This document shows positions 26,494-36,311 of a stretch of DNA of 64,000 bases, piece by piece. Position numbers and translations under genes: made by a program. The DNA lies in contig JAIXWL010000001.1 in the NCBI GenBank assembly GCA_027491315.1, positions 372,001 through 436,000 of the forward strand, written 5' to 3'. Within the stretch, counting starts at the first letter, position 1; every line of letters begins with the position of its first letter. The stretch comes from Cytophagaceae bacterium. GTDB taxonomy: Bacteria > Bacteroidota > Bacteroidia > Cytophagales > Spirosomataceae. The notes below the pieces were generated by a model, which searched no databases, had not been told where the DNA came from, and saw only the letters and a program-made list of their open reading frames with translations.

Positions 26494-26958
26494 TTATTTT
26501 GTGTTCGAAGCGGCTAATTGAATGGCTTTTTTAATACGGGTATAGGTTCCACAGCGACAAATATTTCCCGACATAAAATTATCGATATCTTCTTCTGTAG
26601 GACGAGGGGTATTTTTCAATAAGGCGGCAGCACTCATGATTTGTCCAGACTGGCAATAGCCACATTGCGCCACATCCAGGTCTAACCAGGCTTTTTGAAC
26701 AGGATGATCTCCCTTTTCAGCTAAGCCCTCAATCGTAGTGATTTGTTGGTTTGCTAAAGAAGAAATCGGCAATTGGCAGGAACGAACTGCAATCCCATTT
26801 AAATGAACGGTGCAAGCTCCGCAGGATCCTACCCCGCATCCATACTTGGTACCTTTCATGTCCAAAATATCTCTTAATACCCACAATAGAGGCATGTTTT
26901 CATCTACCTCAACGGTATGAGATTTTTTGTTAATTCGTAGGGTGAATTTCTTTATCAT
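26494..26958 (-). CDS. 2Fe-2S subunit of the molybdenum hydroxylase (IorA-like)
   Basis: The 154-residue protein carries two 2Fe-2S centres. The plant-type N-terminal set is CGVGSCGAC (Cys41, Cys46, Cys49) with Cys61, and the C-terminal helical set is CGYC (99, 102) and CRC (134, 136). It has no signal of its own, so it is probably exported bound to the Tat-signal subunit. It transfers electrons from the molybdenum site. The partner gene starts one base after its stop; the aldo/keto reductase gene lies 75 bases upstream. Confidence 0.92.
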   Translation of the reverse strand: MIKKFTLRINKKSHTVEVDENMPLLWVLRDILDMKGTKYGCGVGSCGACTVHLNGIAVRSCQLPISSLANQQITTIEGLAEKGDHPVQKAWLDLDVAQCGYCQSGQIMSAAALLKNTPRPTEEDIDNFMSGNICRCGTYTRIKKAIQLAASNTK

Positions 26959-27033
26959 AGCTTGGTATTTTTATCAAGGTTACAAATGTATTCAATTGGT
27001 CATCGAATAAATTATAATAATCAAACAATTAAA

Positions 27034-27882
27034 TTACTCTATACTTCTGGTTCCTAGCCACTTAACCATGGCAGGATCTCGGTGGTCAAAAAAGCTGCTC
27101 TTTTGTGTATCCAATGTCTGTACCATTTCCATCTCCCCATCCGTCAAATGGAAATCAAAGACTTGGAAATTCTCTAGCATTCGACTTTTTTGAATGGTTT
27201 TAGGTATAGCAACAATGCCGCGTTGAATCAACCAACGAATAATAATTTGAGCTATGGATTTATTGTGGGCTTGAGCTATGGACATTAACATTGGATTTTC
27301 AAACATTCCATTTTTGCCTTCCGCAAAAGGACCCCATGATTCTATCTGTATTTCTTGTTCTTTTAAAAACTGCTGGTTAGCTATTTGTTGCTGAAACGGA
27401 TGGGTTTCTACTTGATTTACAGCGGGAAGAATGTCGGTATGATTCATCAAATCCACGATTCGATCAGGCTGGAAATTACTAACTCCGATGGCACGAATAC
27501 GACCTTCTTGGTACAATTTCTCCATAGCCCTCCATTCTCCAAAAACATCCCCATAAGGCTGATGGATTAGATACAAATCCAGGTAATCAAGTTTAAGTTT
27601 TTTCATGGATTTATCAAAGGCTGCCAAGGTACCTTCCAATCCATTTCTTTGAATCCAGAGTTTAGTGGTAATGAATAAATCCTCACGAGGCAAAGCGGAA
27701 GATTGAATAGCCCGACCAACGGCCTCCTCATTACCATAAGATGCTGCTGTGTCAATGGAGCGATAGCCTACTTCAAGGGCTTCGCTGACACTTTTTTCAC
27801 ATGCAAATGGGTCCGGGATTTGGAAAACTCCAAAACCCAAAATGGGCATTTTAACTCCGTTATTTAATGCAACATACTCCAT
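27034..27882 (-). CDS. Aldo/keto reductase (AKR5-like)
   Basis: The 282-residue protein has the full AKR catalytic tetrad: Asp44 and Tyr49 in [11 protein letters not shown], Lys74 in TTKLW and His107 in YLIHQPYGD. The end [20 protein letters not shown] is the NADPH-binding region. It reduces aldehydes or ketones in the cytoplasm. It lies eight bases downstream of an AraC-type regulator gene and upstream of the 2Fe-2S subunit gene, so regulator, reductase and hydroxylase genes may form one transcription unit. Confidence 0.9.
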   Translation of the reverse strand: MEYVALNNGVKMPILGFGVFQIPDPFACEKSVSEALEVGYRSIDTAASYGNEEAVGRAIQSSALPREDLFITTKLWIQRNGLEGTLAAFDKSMKKLKLDYLDLYLIHQPYGDVFGEWRAMEKLYQEGRIRAIGVSNFQPDRIVDLMNHTDILPAVNQVETHPFQQQIANQQFLKEQEIQIESWGPFAEGKNGMFENPMLMSIAQAHNKSIAQIIIRWLIQRGIVAIPKTIQKSRMLENFQVFDFHLTDGEMEMVQTLDTQKSSFFDHRDPAMVKWLGTRSIE

Positions 27883-27890
27883 TCCAATGC

Positions 27891-28805
27891 TTAGTTCAAA
27901 TGGCGATATTGTAAAGGTGTATTTCCAACCCGTTCCTTAAAAAGACGAGTGAAGTGCTGTGGATATTTGAAACCCAATTCATAAGCGATTTCATTGATCG
28001 TTTTGTTGCCATCAAAAACTCGATCTTTGGCTACGTTAATTAATTTATTTTGAATCAATTCTTTCACAGATTGACCGGTTTCTTTTTTAATTAAATCCCC
28101 AAAATAATTGGCCGAAAGATTAACTTGATCTGCAAAGTAGGCCACCGAAGGCAGGCCTAAGGACTGAGGTTTATCGGATACAAAATACTCATTTAAAAGG
28201 TCTTCAAAACGAGCTAAAATACCTTTGTTTACATGCTCACGAGAGATGAATTGGCGATCATAAAAACGCTCACAATAATTGAGGAATAATTCAATATTGG
28301 CTGTAATCAACTTCTTACTATGCTTGTCTACACTTTGAGATAATTCAAAAGCTATTTTCGAAAAACAGTCCAATACAATTTGTCGCTCAGAATCCGAAAT
28401 ATGCAATGCCTCATTCGATTGATAACTAAAGAAATGGTAGGTAGCCAAAGCTTTCCCTAAGGACGTTCCATGCATTAAATCAGGATGAAAAATTAATCCA
28501 TAGCCTTTTGGCTGATAGGATTTAGCGGGAATTTCAAATTCAGATACTTGGCCGGGAGCAAAGAATACCAAGGTTCCTGCTTGGTAGTCGTAGGTATGCC
28601 TACCATATACGATATCACCACATTTTACATCTTTCAAATAAACACAATACAAGCCATAGTGAAACTTAACTCGATTTACTTCATCGCCCCATTCACGAGG
28701 AGCCGCTTTAGAAAAATCAATCACCGTCACTAAGGGGTGAAGTGTGGGATGATTATTGTCCGTATTGTATTGACTTATCGAGTCAATTGAATAGTTACGT
28801 ATCAT
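27891..28805 (-). CDS. AraC family transcriptional regulator with cupin domain
   Basis: I start at 28805 ([13 protein letters not shown]); a Met ten codons earlier is possible. The 304-residue protein has an N-terminal cupin sensor domain (YHAGTL-type strand region around residues 60-110) and a C-terminal AraC HTH ending [20 protein letters not shown] and [10 protein letters not shown]. It lies eight bases upstream of the aldo/keto reductase gene and divergent from the NTF2-like gene, so these are its likely targets. Confidence 0.88.
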   Translation of the reverse strand: MIRNYSIDSISQYNTDNNHPTLHPLVTVIDFSKAAPREWGDEVNRVKFHYGLYCVYLKDVKCGDIVYGRHTYDYQAGTLVFFAPGQVSEFEIPAKSYQPKGYGLIFHPDLMHGTSLGKALATYHFFSYQSNEALHISDSERQIVLDCFSKIAFELSQSVDKHSKKLITANIELFLNYCERFYDRQFISREHVNKGILARFEDLLNEYFVSDKPQSLGLPSVAYFADQVNLSANYFGDLIKKETGQSVKELIQNKLINVAKDRVFDGNKTINEIAYELGFKYPQHFTRLFKERVGNTPLQYRHLN

Positions 28806-28967
28806 GATACTTCTAGTTTGAAACGAAATTAACATAATTCTAATTTCTAAATTCTCTATTAAATAGAATCAGTAATTATGGTAGACAAATCCGTAATTTA
28901 TCTACTATGTTTATGTATTAATAGCATGAGATTTGCAGCTAATCATACAACAAAAAGCAAATATCCC

Positions 28968-29411
28968 ATGAAAAATTTACTCGCTACCTCCATATTAATC
29001 TTTGTTTCCACTTTAGGATGTTTAGGTCAAAATAATTCAGCAGAACAAGAAATCATTCAATTATCCAAAAATAAATGGCAGTGGATGGCGGATAAAAATG
29101 TGGATAAGCTCAGTCAATTATTCCATGAAAAATCGGTTTTTGTTCACATGGGAGGAAGTTGGGGAAAAGACCGCGAAGTTAACATTATCAAAGGGGGAAT
29201 GATTCACTATAAAAAGGCTGACATACATTCCGTTTCGGTCCAAATCATTGATTCAACGGCTATCCTATTAAACCGCATCACTTTACTAGCTGTAGTTGGT
29301 GGAAACGAGGTAACGAACCCTTTTGAGGTAACCGAAGTTTACATCAAACAAGCTAAGGGATGGCGACTAGGTTCACTATCTTTCACTAAATTAATGACGA
29401 ATAATCAATAA
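28968..29411 (+). CDS. Secreted NTF2-like (DUF4440/SnoaL) protein
   Basis: I start at 28968, where MKNLLATSILIFVSTLGCLG gives a signal peptide; an upstream Met at 28878 would put 30 charged residues before it. The 147-residue product is one NTF2-like domain (KWQWMADKNVDKLSQLFHEK and FVHMGGSWGKDREVN). Such domains are small enzymes or ligand-binding proteins. It is divergent from the AraC gene and precedes the second molybdenum subunit, so it may be co-regulated. Confidence 0.8.
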   Translation: MKNLLATSILIFVSTLGCLGQNNSAEQEIIQLSKNKWQWMADKNVDKLSQLFHEKSVFVHMGGSWGKDREVNIIKGGMIHYKKADIHSVSVQIIDSTAILLNRITLLAVVGGNEVTNPFEVTEVYIKQAKGWRLGSLSFTKLMTNNQ

Positions 29412-29502
29412 TGAATGTAGACTGAATTTAACATTTAGAAATGGCTGTATTAAATTGCTTAGGCTCCAATATTGATTCCCCAAGATTAAACCTAATTGTA
29501 TC

Positions 29503-31737
29503 ATGGAAAAGCAAAAATCCGTTTCACGTAGATCCTTTTTGCAAGCTGCCGCACTTAGTAGCGGGGGATTCATATTAAGTTTCACCTATTTCTCAAGCTT
29601 AGCCTCCTCTGCAAATTCCGCCAAAACTGTTGGTACCAGGCCCCATGAAATGAATGGTTTTGTTAAAATTACTTCAGACAATATCATTCAAATCATGTCG
29701 CCCAATCCAGAAGGTGGACAAGGAGTAAAAACCTCCATGCCGATGATTGTGGCAGAAGAATTGGATGTGAATTGGAAACAAGTTCAGGTAATTCAAGCGG
29801 ATTTAGATACTAAGCATTTCACTAGACAATACATCGGGGGAAGCCAAGCTATACACCAAGGATGGAAACCCCTTCGCCAAGCAGGTGCTGCAGCCCGTTT
29901 GATGCTGATAGAAGCGGCTGCCAAACAATGGCAAGTACCTATCCAAGAAATTACTACTTCCCAAGGAATGCTTTTCCATAAAAAAAGTGGTAAATCTGCT
30001 AAATATGGGGATCTGGCCAATTTAGCGGCAAGCATTCAAATACCTACCACGATTCCATTAAAAATAGTTAAGGAATTTTCCATTATTGGTAAGTCCAAAA
30101 CAAATGTTGATTTAAAGAAAATTGTTACCGGAAAACCATTATTTGGCATTGATACCCAAGTTTCAGGTATGCTGATTGCCATGATTGTTCACCCTCCTGC
30201 CTTTGGACTTGAATTAAAATCCATCCAAGATGCAGAAGCTAGAAAAATGAGGGGCATCAAAGATATTTTCCCGATTAAAATATTCAACGATGGATATGAA
30301 AAATCCTTTTTTGATACGACAAGTTTCAATGAGGTCGTAGCCATTGTAGGAAATTCTACCTGGGAAGTACTACAAGCCAAAAAAGTACTACAAGTCACTT
30401 GGCAGGAATCAAAAGCTTATTCTCAACCTAGAAATATGCTAGGCCGAAAAATGGTGGAAAATATACCTGCTGGCCTTGAAAGCACATCGAAGCACATGGC
30501 CAGCATGGCCGCTAAAAAAGACCAAGCAGCAACGGTAAGGAGAAAAGACGGCGATGTAGAATCAGCATTTAAATCTGCCGCTAAAGTCATCGAAAAAACC
30601 TACTATGGGCCATATTTGGCACATAATTGCATGGAGCCCATGAATTTTTTCGCTGATGTAAAAAATGATTCCGCCCATTTATCTGGACCATTACAAAAAC
30701 CTGAACTAACAGAGCAATCCCTTTCTGCCCGACTAGGGCTCCCGCTAGATAAAATCAATATTCAAATGACTCGTCTAGGTGGTGGTTTTGGAAAGAGATC
30801 TTATGCACACTGGATGATTGAGGCAGCACTTATATCACAAAAAGTTAAAGCTCCCGTTAAACTTATTTATACCCGAGAGGATGACATGACTTCAGGTGTT
30901 TACCGATCGACATATTCGGCTACATATAAGGCCGCTTTGGACGCGCAAAATAACCTGATAGCTTTTCATGTAAAAGCGGGAGGCATCCCCGAGTCTCCTT
31001 TATATCCAAACCGCTTTCCTGCAGGTGCTGTTGACAATTATTTAGCTGAAGACTGGACCATAGATTCCAATATTACTGTAGGCTCATTTCGCGCTCCACG
31101 TTCCAATTTTATGGCAGCTGCTGAACAATCTTTTCTAGATGAAGTAGCTGAACTCGCTGGTAAAGATCCGATTGATTTCCGTCTGGAATTGTTAAAACGT
31201 GCCGCTGAAAAACCTGTAGGTAAAAACAATGAATATGAGCCAGAAAGATATGCAGGAGTTTTACAATTAATCAAGGAAAAATCAAATTGGAACCATATCA
31301 AATCGACTAAAAAAGTAGGGGTTTCTGCTTATTTCTGCCATGATTCTTATGCAGCCAATATCATAGAACTAGAGATGAAAGATGGCATTCCTGTAATTGA
31401 AAAAGTTCATTGCGCCATTGATTGCGGTATTGTGATTAATCCCACCGGAGCACAAAATATGGTAGAAGGTGGTGTAATCGATGGAATTGGTACGGCTTTA
31501 TTTGGAAATATGCCCATTAATCAAGGTGTTCCTCAGCATAAAAATTTTGATACCTATCGCATGATTCGCATGAATGAGGCTCCAAAATCCATAGCTGTTC
31601 ATTTTGTGAAAAATGAGATTGATCCAAGCGGCATGGGAGAGCCTGCCTATCCTCCGGTATTTGCCGCATTAGCCAATGCCCTTTATAAAGCCACAGGTAA
31701 ACGTCAATATCATCAACCTTTCATTGATCATATCTAG
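29503..31737 (+). CDS. Tat-exported molybdopterin-binding hydroxylase large subunit (IorB-like, copy 2)
   Basis: The 744-residue protein starts with the Tat motif SRRSFLQ (8-14) and parallels copy 1 throughout: RLGGGFGKRSYAHWMIEAAL, FRAPRSNFMAAAEQSFLDE and the active-site Glu in GMGEPAYPPVFAA. No 2Fe-2S subunit gene accompanies it; the only one in the window belongs to copy 1. It either shares that subunit or uses one elsewhere. The equal length and close similarity indicate a gene duplication followed by inversion or transposition. Confidence 0.9.
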   Translation: MEKQKSVSRRSFLQAAALSSGGFILSFTYFSSLASSANSAKTVGTRPHEMNGFVKITSDNIIQIMSPNPEGGQGVKTSMPMIVAEELDVNWKQVQVIQADLDTKHFTRQYIGGSQAIHQGWKPLRQAGAAARLMLIEAAAKQWQVPIQEITTSQGMLFHKKSGKSAKYGDLANLAASIQIPTTIPLKIVKEFSIIGKSKTNVDLKKIVTGKPLFGIDTQVSGMLIAMIVHPPAFGLELKSIQDAEARKMRGIKDIFPIKIFNDGYEKSFFDTTSFNEVVAIVGNSTWEVLQAKKVLQVTWQESKAYSQPRNMLGRKMVENIPAGLESTSKHMASMAAKKDQAATVRRKDGDVESAFKSAAKVIEKTYYGPYLAHNCMEPMNFFADVKNDSAHLSGPLQKPELTEQSLSARLGLPLDKINIQMTRLGGGFGKRSYAHWMIEAALISQKVKAPVKLIYTREDDMTSGVYRSTYSATYKAALDAQNNLIAFHVKAGGIPESPLYPNRFPAGAVDNYLAEDWTIDSNITVGSFRAPRSNFMAAAEQSFLDEVAELAGKDPIDFRLELLKRAAEKPVGKNNEYEPERYAGVLQLIKEKSNWNHIKSTKKVGVSAYFCHDSYAANIIELEMKDGIPVIEKVHCAIDCGIVINPTGAQNMVEGGVIDGIGTALFGNMPINQGVPQHKNFDTYRMIRMNEAPKSIAVHFVKNEIDPSGMGEPAYPPVFAALANALYKATGKRQYHQPFIDHI

Positions 31738-32219
31738 ATTTCATGCTTCATCTAGTCAAGGCTTCCTTTACCTTCACATTAATTCATTAGTTCCCTTAAA
31801 CTAAAAACCCTTTAGCCATTAGCCAAAGGATTTCCAAACCTGTGTTCTATAAATTATAATTTTTTGTGCACTGGTTTTAGGATAACCTGTGCCAGTTAAT
31901 ATTTCGTTGATTAAGTGTAATGAAGTATCTTTTTTTACAATGCAAATTTGCTTCAAAATTACCGTTAACTAAAAAAACCATTGTTCATTTTGGGGAATTT
32001 TGAACAAATAAGGGCACTTTTAGTCGCCATTTGAAAACACTAAAATGCATAAAATTAAAATGTTTAAACTTGTTTTTCTATAAATTTTCAATTAGGTAAA
32101 TCCTCATTTGTAACCTAATAATTTATCCATTCATTGAAAATGTAGACTTAATACTTTTTCCATGAATTTGTTTACTTAAAATAAGATAGATCTTTGCTTT
32201 TGAGTTTTCTATCTATCAA
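31738..32219. other. Intergenic region with two hairpins
   Basis: This 482-base region has no open reading frame longer than about 27 codons. A weak stem CCTTT-A-GC / GC-C-AAAGG (31809-31829) follows the molybdenum gene and may terminate it. A second stem GCAC-T-GGTT / AACC-T-GTGC (31868-31892) has a T:T mismatch. A promoter-like TTG (32168-32170) and GATCTTTG (32189-32196) precede the AraC gene. I see no riboswitch or tRNA. Confidence 0.6.
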
Positions 32220-33422
32220 ATGTCAGATTTATCCTTATTTATTTACCTTATTCTTGCATCCACCATCGGCCTGGTAGTTAGTTTAATTTTAGTTTTTGGA
32301 CAAAGTATTTCCACCTTAAGTTCTAAATTATTGGCTGGTATACTTTTTTGTCTAGTCATATTATCTACAGGAAATAGCCTCACGCTGACCCATTTTCTGT
32401 ATGATTATCCACAATTCTTTAAAACATATACTTGGTCTGCCTTCTGCCTTGGCCCACTCCTATATTTATACATTAGAACCGTTCTGAATCAATCCTACAA
32501 GCTATTTTGGAAGGATTTATGGCTATTTGTTCCTGTATTATTATATCAAATTCATCGCCTTCCCTTTGATTTATTGAATAAAGAAGAAAAGTATCTAATT
32601 GTAATAAATGCGCTTAGTAACAGAATGGTGTTTTTCAATGAATCGGAAGGGTTATTGCCTCCTGGATGGATAGCCATTATCCGAATAATCGTATTAGTCA
32701 TAAGTACCTTTGCTTGCTTAAAATTGTTAACCAATTGGCATAAAAAGATCTATGATGCTAGCCTTCAAATAGAAAGAAATAAACAGATTTACCGATTTCT
32801 GTGGGTTACTATGATTTTAATGACTTCAGGAACAATCATCGTAGCCATTTTCACTTTCATTCAAGTATTAACAGGAATGTTTATGGCTAGACTTATCATC
32901 CTGGTAATTTCATCAGAGATTCTTTTAATCTGTGGCTATTTATTTACTCAACCCAAAATTTTATATGGGATGATTGGTTGGATACAAATGGAAGAACCTA
33001 TCCGATCCTTAGAGGAAACATCCACCAAAAATGAAGAACTCAAACCTGAGACAGAGGATACCAATTATATCAGCTATTACCGAGGAAAAAACATTTTAAA
33101 TTCAATCGAAATACATTTTAAAAATAATCACCCCTTTACCACCATCGGATATTCTCTATCCGATTTATCAAAAGAAATAAACGTTCCCGCCTACCTAGTC
33201 TCAGCAGTTATCAATCAAGAATTTGATAAAAACTTCAATGAGTTTATCAATGATGCCCGTTTTGAATACCTCAATACCATGCGTGAAAACGATGTCAATT
33301 TTGATAAATATTCCATAGAATACATCGGTACAGCTATCGGTTTTGGGTCCAGAACCTCTTTTATTACAGCCATAAAAAAAAGAACGGGCTTACTACCTAA
33401 AGAGTATTTAGCAGGCGTTTAA
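32220..33422 (+). CDS. Membrane-anchored AraC family regulator
   Basis: The 400-residue protein has an N-terminal membrane domain of about seven helices (1-245), a linker rich in Glu (about 262-285) and a C-terminal AraC HTH (about 290-400) ending TAIGFGSRTSFITAIKKRTG and LLPKEYLAGV. The layout of a seven-helix sensor joined to an AraC domain is common in Bacteroidota, where the signal is usually unknown. It stands alone between the molybdenum gene and the malonate transport genes. Confidence 0.88.
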   Translation: MSDLSLFIYLILASTIGLVVSLILVFGQSISTLSSKLLAGILFCLVILSTGNSLTLTHFLYDYPQFFKTYTWSAFCLGPLLYLYIRTVLNQSYKLFWKDLWLFVPVLLYQIHRLPFDLLNKEEKYLIVINALSNRMVFFNESEGLLPPGWIAIIRIIVLVISTFACLKLLTNWHKKIYDASLQIERNKQIYRFLWVTMILMTSGTIIVAIFTFIQVLTGMFMARLIILVISSEILLICGYLFTQPKILYGMIGWIQMEEPIRSLEETSTKNEELKPETEDTNYISYYRGKNILNSIEIHFKNNHPFTTIGYSLSDLSKEINVPAYLVSAVINQEFDKNFNEFINDARFEYLNTMRENDVNFDKYSIEYIGTAIGFGSRTSFITAIKKRTGLLPKEYLAGV

Positions 33423-33598
33423 TTCATTTTCAAAATGAGATAATCTGTTTATTAATATCATCCCAGAAATACGTTTCCACAGTAATTATTTAAGGGAATT
33501 CTTATGCCCAAAAAAGCCTTACAAGCATTAAATAGCTTAAACATTTAGTATTCGGTCATCCAATAATTTATTATCTTCGTTTTTAAGCCCTCATCATT

Positions 33599-33961
33599 AT
33601 GCTTATTTATGGATTAGGATTACTCGCTTTTAGTTACTTAGCTGGCCAACTATTTGGAGATTTTTTAGGTGAATTAATTGGCGTTCAAGCCAATGTCGGC
33701 GGGGTTGGTTTTGCCATGCTATTATTGGTTCTCCTCCATAATTATTTCCACAAAAAGCAATGGCTTAAAGGCAATTTTGATGAAGGAATTGGATTCTGGA
33801 GTAATATGTATATTCCTGTCATTGTCGCCATGTCCGCTAGTCAAAATGCCTTGCTTGCATTTAATAAAGGCGTACTTCCCATCGTAGCAGGAATTCTGAT
33901 TGTTGTGATTGGATTTGTATTAGTTCCCATCATTTCGAAAATCAAAACCACTGCTTCATGA
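33599..33961 (+). CDS. madL: Malonate transporter subunit MadL
   Basis: The 120-residue protein has about four transmembrane helices and the MadL sequence pattern GDFLGELIGVQANVGGVGFA and NMYIPVIVAMSASQNALLA. MadL and MadM together form a sodium:malonate symporter of the inner membrane (established for Malonomonas). The madM gene follows with an ATGA overlap, so the subunits are translationally coupled. No regulator is adjacent except the membrane-anchored AraC protein upstream. Confidence 0.9.
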   Translation: MLIYGLGLLAFSYLAGQLFGDFLGELIGVQANVGGVGFAMLLLVLLHNYFHKKQWLKGNFDEGIGFWSNMYIPVIVAMSASQNALLAFNKGVLPIVAGILIVVIGFVLVPIISKIKTTAS

Positions 33962-34713
33962 ATATTATTTCCTTTTTTGAGAAAAATGGTATGATTACCA
34001 GCTTTCTTCTCATTGCCATCATCATGCTGGTAGCTGAGCAAATTTCAACCCGACTTTTACGAAAAAAAATACCGGGATCAGCCATTGCTATTTTATTAGG
34101 TTTGGTTTTGGCCTATTACGGAGGTATACTGACTGGTGGAGAAAAAGGAATAGCTGATATAGCTTTTTTTAGTGGTTTTAAGTTAGTAGGGGGATCCATG
34201 TTTCGGGATTTTTGCATTGTTTCCACCGCATTAGGAGTTAGTTTCCCCGTTATGCTACAAGCCGGTAAAGCAGGCGTTATTTCCTTAATAATAGGCTTGA
34301 TAGTCTCCTTTGTAGTAGGGATTTGTGTAGGCCTAGCTTTTGGCTACCACGACGCAGAAAGTCTAGCTACTATAGGTGCTGGTACCTTGACATTCATTGT
34401 AGGCCCAGTAACAGGCTCGGCTTTGGGTGCAAGTTCTGATGTTATTGCTTTAAGTGTGGCAACAGGCGTAGTTAAAGCCATAGCGGTGACCATTTTTACA
34501 CCTTTAATAGCTTCAAAAATCAAATTAGATAATCCCCATTCGGCCATGGTTTTTGGAGGAATCATGGGTACCACAAGTGGAGTGGCGGCAGGATTAGCCG
34601 CCACGGATCAAAAGCTAGTTCCTTATGGTGCACTAACTGCCACATTCTATACAGGATTAGGCTGTTTACTTTGTCCAAGCGTCTTTTACCTAGCACTAAA
34701 AGCCCTTATGTAA
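33958..34713 (+). CDS. madM: Malonate transporter subunit MadM
   Basis: The 251-residue protein has about eight hydrophobic helices, rich in Gly and Ala, with FVVGICVGLAFGYHDAESLA and IGAGTLTFIVGPVTGSALGA typical of MadM. It is the larger subunit of the sodium:malonate symporter. Its start overlaps the madL stop by four bases. Its last eight bases overlap the convergent malonyl-CoA synthetase gene, placing transport and activation of malonate side by side. Confidence 0.9.
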   Translation: MNIISFFEKNGMITSFLLIAIIMLVAEQISTRLLRKKIPGSAIAILLGLVLAYYGGILTGGEKGIADIAFFSGFKLVGGSMFRDFCIVSTALGVSFPVMLQAGKAGVISLIIGLIVSFVVGICVGLAFGYHDAESLATIGAGTLTFIVGPVTGSALGASSDVIALSVATGVVKAIAVTIFTPLIASKIKLDNPHSAMVFGGIMGTTSGVAAGLAATDQKLVPYGALTATFYTGLGCLLCPSVFYLALKALM

Positions 34714-36184
34714 ACAGTACTTTTAAATCGTTTTTAGTCACTTTACCCATCGCGTTTCGAGGTAATTCGGATAGGAACAAATACTTTCTTGGTACCCGAT
34801 AAGCGGGCATTTTACTGCGCATAAACGTATTTAATTCATCGGAGCTAACTTGGCCCTCTTTTAATACAACCACCGCAGCGACTATTTCACCCCATTCCTC
34901 ATCGGCTAATCCCACCACCGAGCAGTCCTCAACTGAGTTATGAGTTCTCAATACTTCCTCAATTTCCAAGGCAGATAATTTATAGCCACCTGATTTGATG
35001 ATATCCGTGGAATTTCTTCCTAAGATTCGATAATATCCATTCGCTAATTCCGCCACATCACCCGTTTTAAACCAACCATCTGTTGTAAATGCCTCTCGGG
35101 TCGCATTTTCTTTTCCCCAATATTCCTTAAAAACAGTTGGGCCTTTTATTTGAATCTCTCCAGGCTGATCAAAAACAAGTTGATTTTCTTCATCCACCAA
35201 TCTCACTTGAACTCCAGGAAGTGGCATGCCAACATGCCCCGCCTTACGCTCGCCCTCATAAGGATTACTTATTGCCATCCCTATTTCCGTCATACCATAT
35301 CTTTCCAATAATCGTTGCCCACTCAAGGCTTCCCATTTCTCCATTACGGAAACAGGTAATGCCGCCGATCCAGATATCATCAATCGGAAAGCTTTCATAC
35401 ACACTTTTAATTCCTCCCTTTCCTTATCTGTCAAGGATTCCAAATAGGCTATCAACTTGAAATAAATGGTTGGAACAGCCATGAATACATTCAATGCCCC
35501 TTGCTTAAATCGAGCAAAAATTTCTTCGGCCGAAAACTGCGCTAAAAACTCTACTTTTCCACCAACATATAAAGTTGCCGAGATAACATTGATAATTCCG
35601 TGTATATGATGTAGTGGCAAAACACATAAGGTATGGTCATTAGCAGAATACCTCCAAGCCTCTACCAAAGACTTGATTTGACTTTCAATACCGAGGTGTG
35701 TACTTAAAACCCCCTTGGGTAGGCTCGTGGTGCCACTTGTATACAAAATCATGGCACCCCTATCTAGGCTGACATCAGGTAGTAGGTGTGAGGGGGAATC
35801 CACCATATCATCCCAGAGGTATAAGCTTATTCCTGCCTCCTGGCAATACTCAGATAAAAGCGGCAAATAAGACTTCGAACAAATAAATTTCTTAGCTCCC
35901 GTATCTTGAAGGATGTATTTAATGGATTCTAAAGGATGGGCTAAGGCAACTGGTACCGCTATTCCTCCAGCCAACCAAATCCCCCATTGAGATGAAACAT
36001 AGCAAAACCCTGGCTCTACCATATACGCCACAGGCGACTGATGTAAATCGGTTTGTTTGCCGAGCAGTGTCCCCGCAACTTTTTCCGACCGATCTATCAG
36101 CGATGTGTAGGTATATGTTTGTGAATCTGACAATATTGCCTGTGATTCTCCAAATTTTTGAGCGTTTCTTTGAAAATATAACAT
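34706..36184 (-). CDS. matB: Malonyl-CoA synthetase (MatB/ACSF3-like acyl-CoA ligase)
   Basis: The 492-residue protein is an adenylate-forming ligase with the AMP motif MILYTSGTTSLPKGV, LLERYGMTEIGMAISNP and ILGRNSTDIIKSGGYKLSAL. The last two segments closely fit MatB and ACSF3, which make malonyl-CoA from malonate, ATP and CoA. It is convergent with madLM and overlaps madM by eight bases. No malonyl-CoA decarboxylase is nearby, so the product may enter fatty acid synthesis. Upstream lies a 10-bp hairpin. Confidence 0.85.
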   Translation of the reverse strand: MLYFQRNAQKFGESQAILSDSQTYTYTSLIDRSEKVAGTLLGKQTDLHQSPVAYMVEPGFCYVSSQWGIWLAGGIAVPVALAHPLESIKYILQDTGAKKFICSKSYLPLLSEYCQEAGISLYLWDDMVDSPSHLLPDVSLDRGAMILYTSGTTSLPKGVLSTHLGIESQIKSLVEAWRYSANDHTLCVLPLHHIHGIINVISATLYVGGKVEFLAQFSAEEIFARFKQGALNVFMAVPTIYFKLIAYLESLTDKEREELKVCMKAFRLMISGSAALPVSVMEKWEALSGQRLLERYGMTEIGMAISNPYEGERKAGHVGMPLPGVQVRLVDEENQLVFDQPGEIQIKGPTVFKEYWGKENATREAFTTDGWFKTGDVAELANGYYRILGRNSTDIIKSGGYKLSALEIEEVLRTHNSVEDCSVVGLADEEWGEIVAAVVVLKEGQVSSDELNTFMRSKMPAYRVPRKYLFLSELPRNAMGKVTKNDLKVLFT

Positions 36185-36209
36185 AACTAGGGTTGGATTG
36201 GCTATTCAT

Positions 36210-36234
36210 CTATTGAATCAAAAAGATTCAATAG
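36210..36234. promoter_or_regulatory. Perfect 10-bp inverted repeat upstream of matB
   Basis: CTATTGAATC (36210-36219) and GATTCAATAG (36225-36234) flank a five-base loop. On the minus strand no T-run follows, so it does not look like a terminator for the DUF3050 operon; it is better placed as an operator or 5' leader hairpin of matB, whose start is 25 bases away. Confidence 0.5.
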
Positions 36235-36311
36235 TTTTAAAATTAGAATAATTTTACCAATATGCCCAATTGATATAGAATAGAAATTAAACCTCCATCA
36301 AGCTATTGCCA

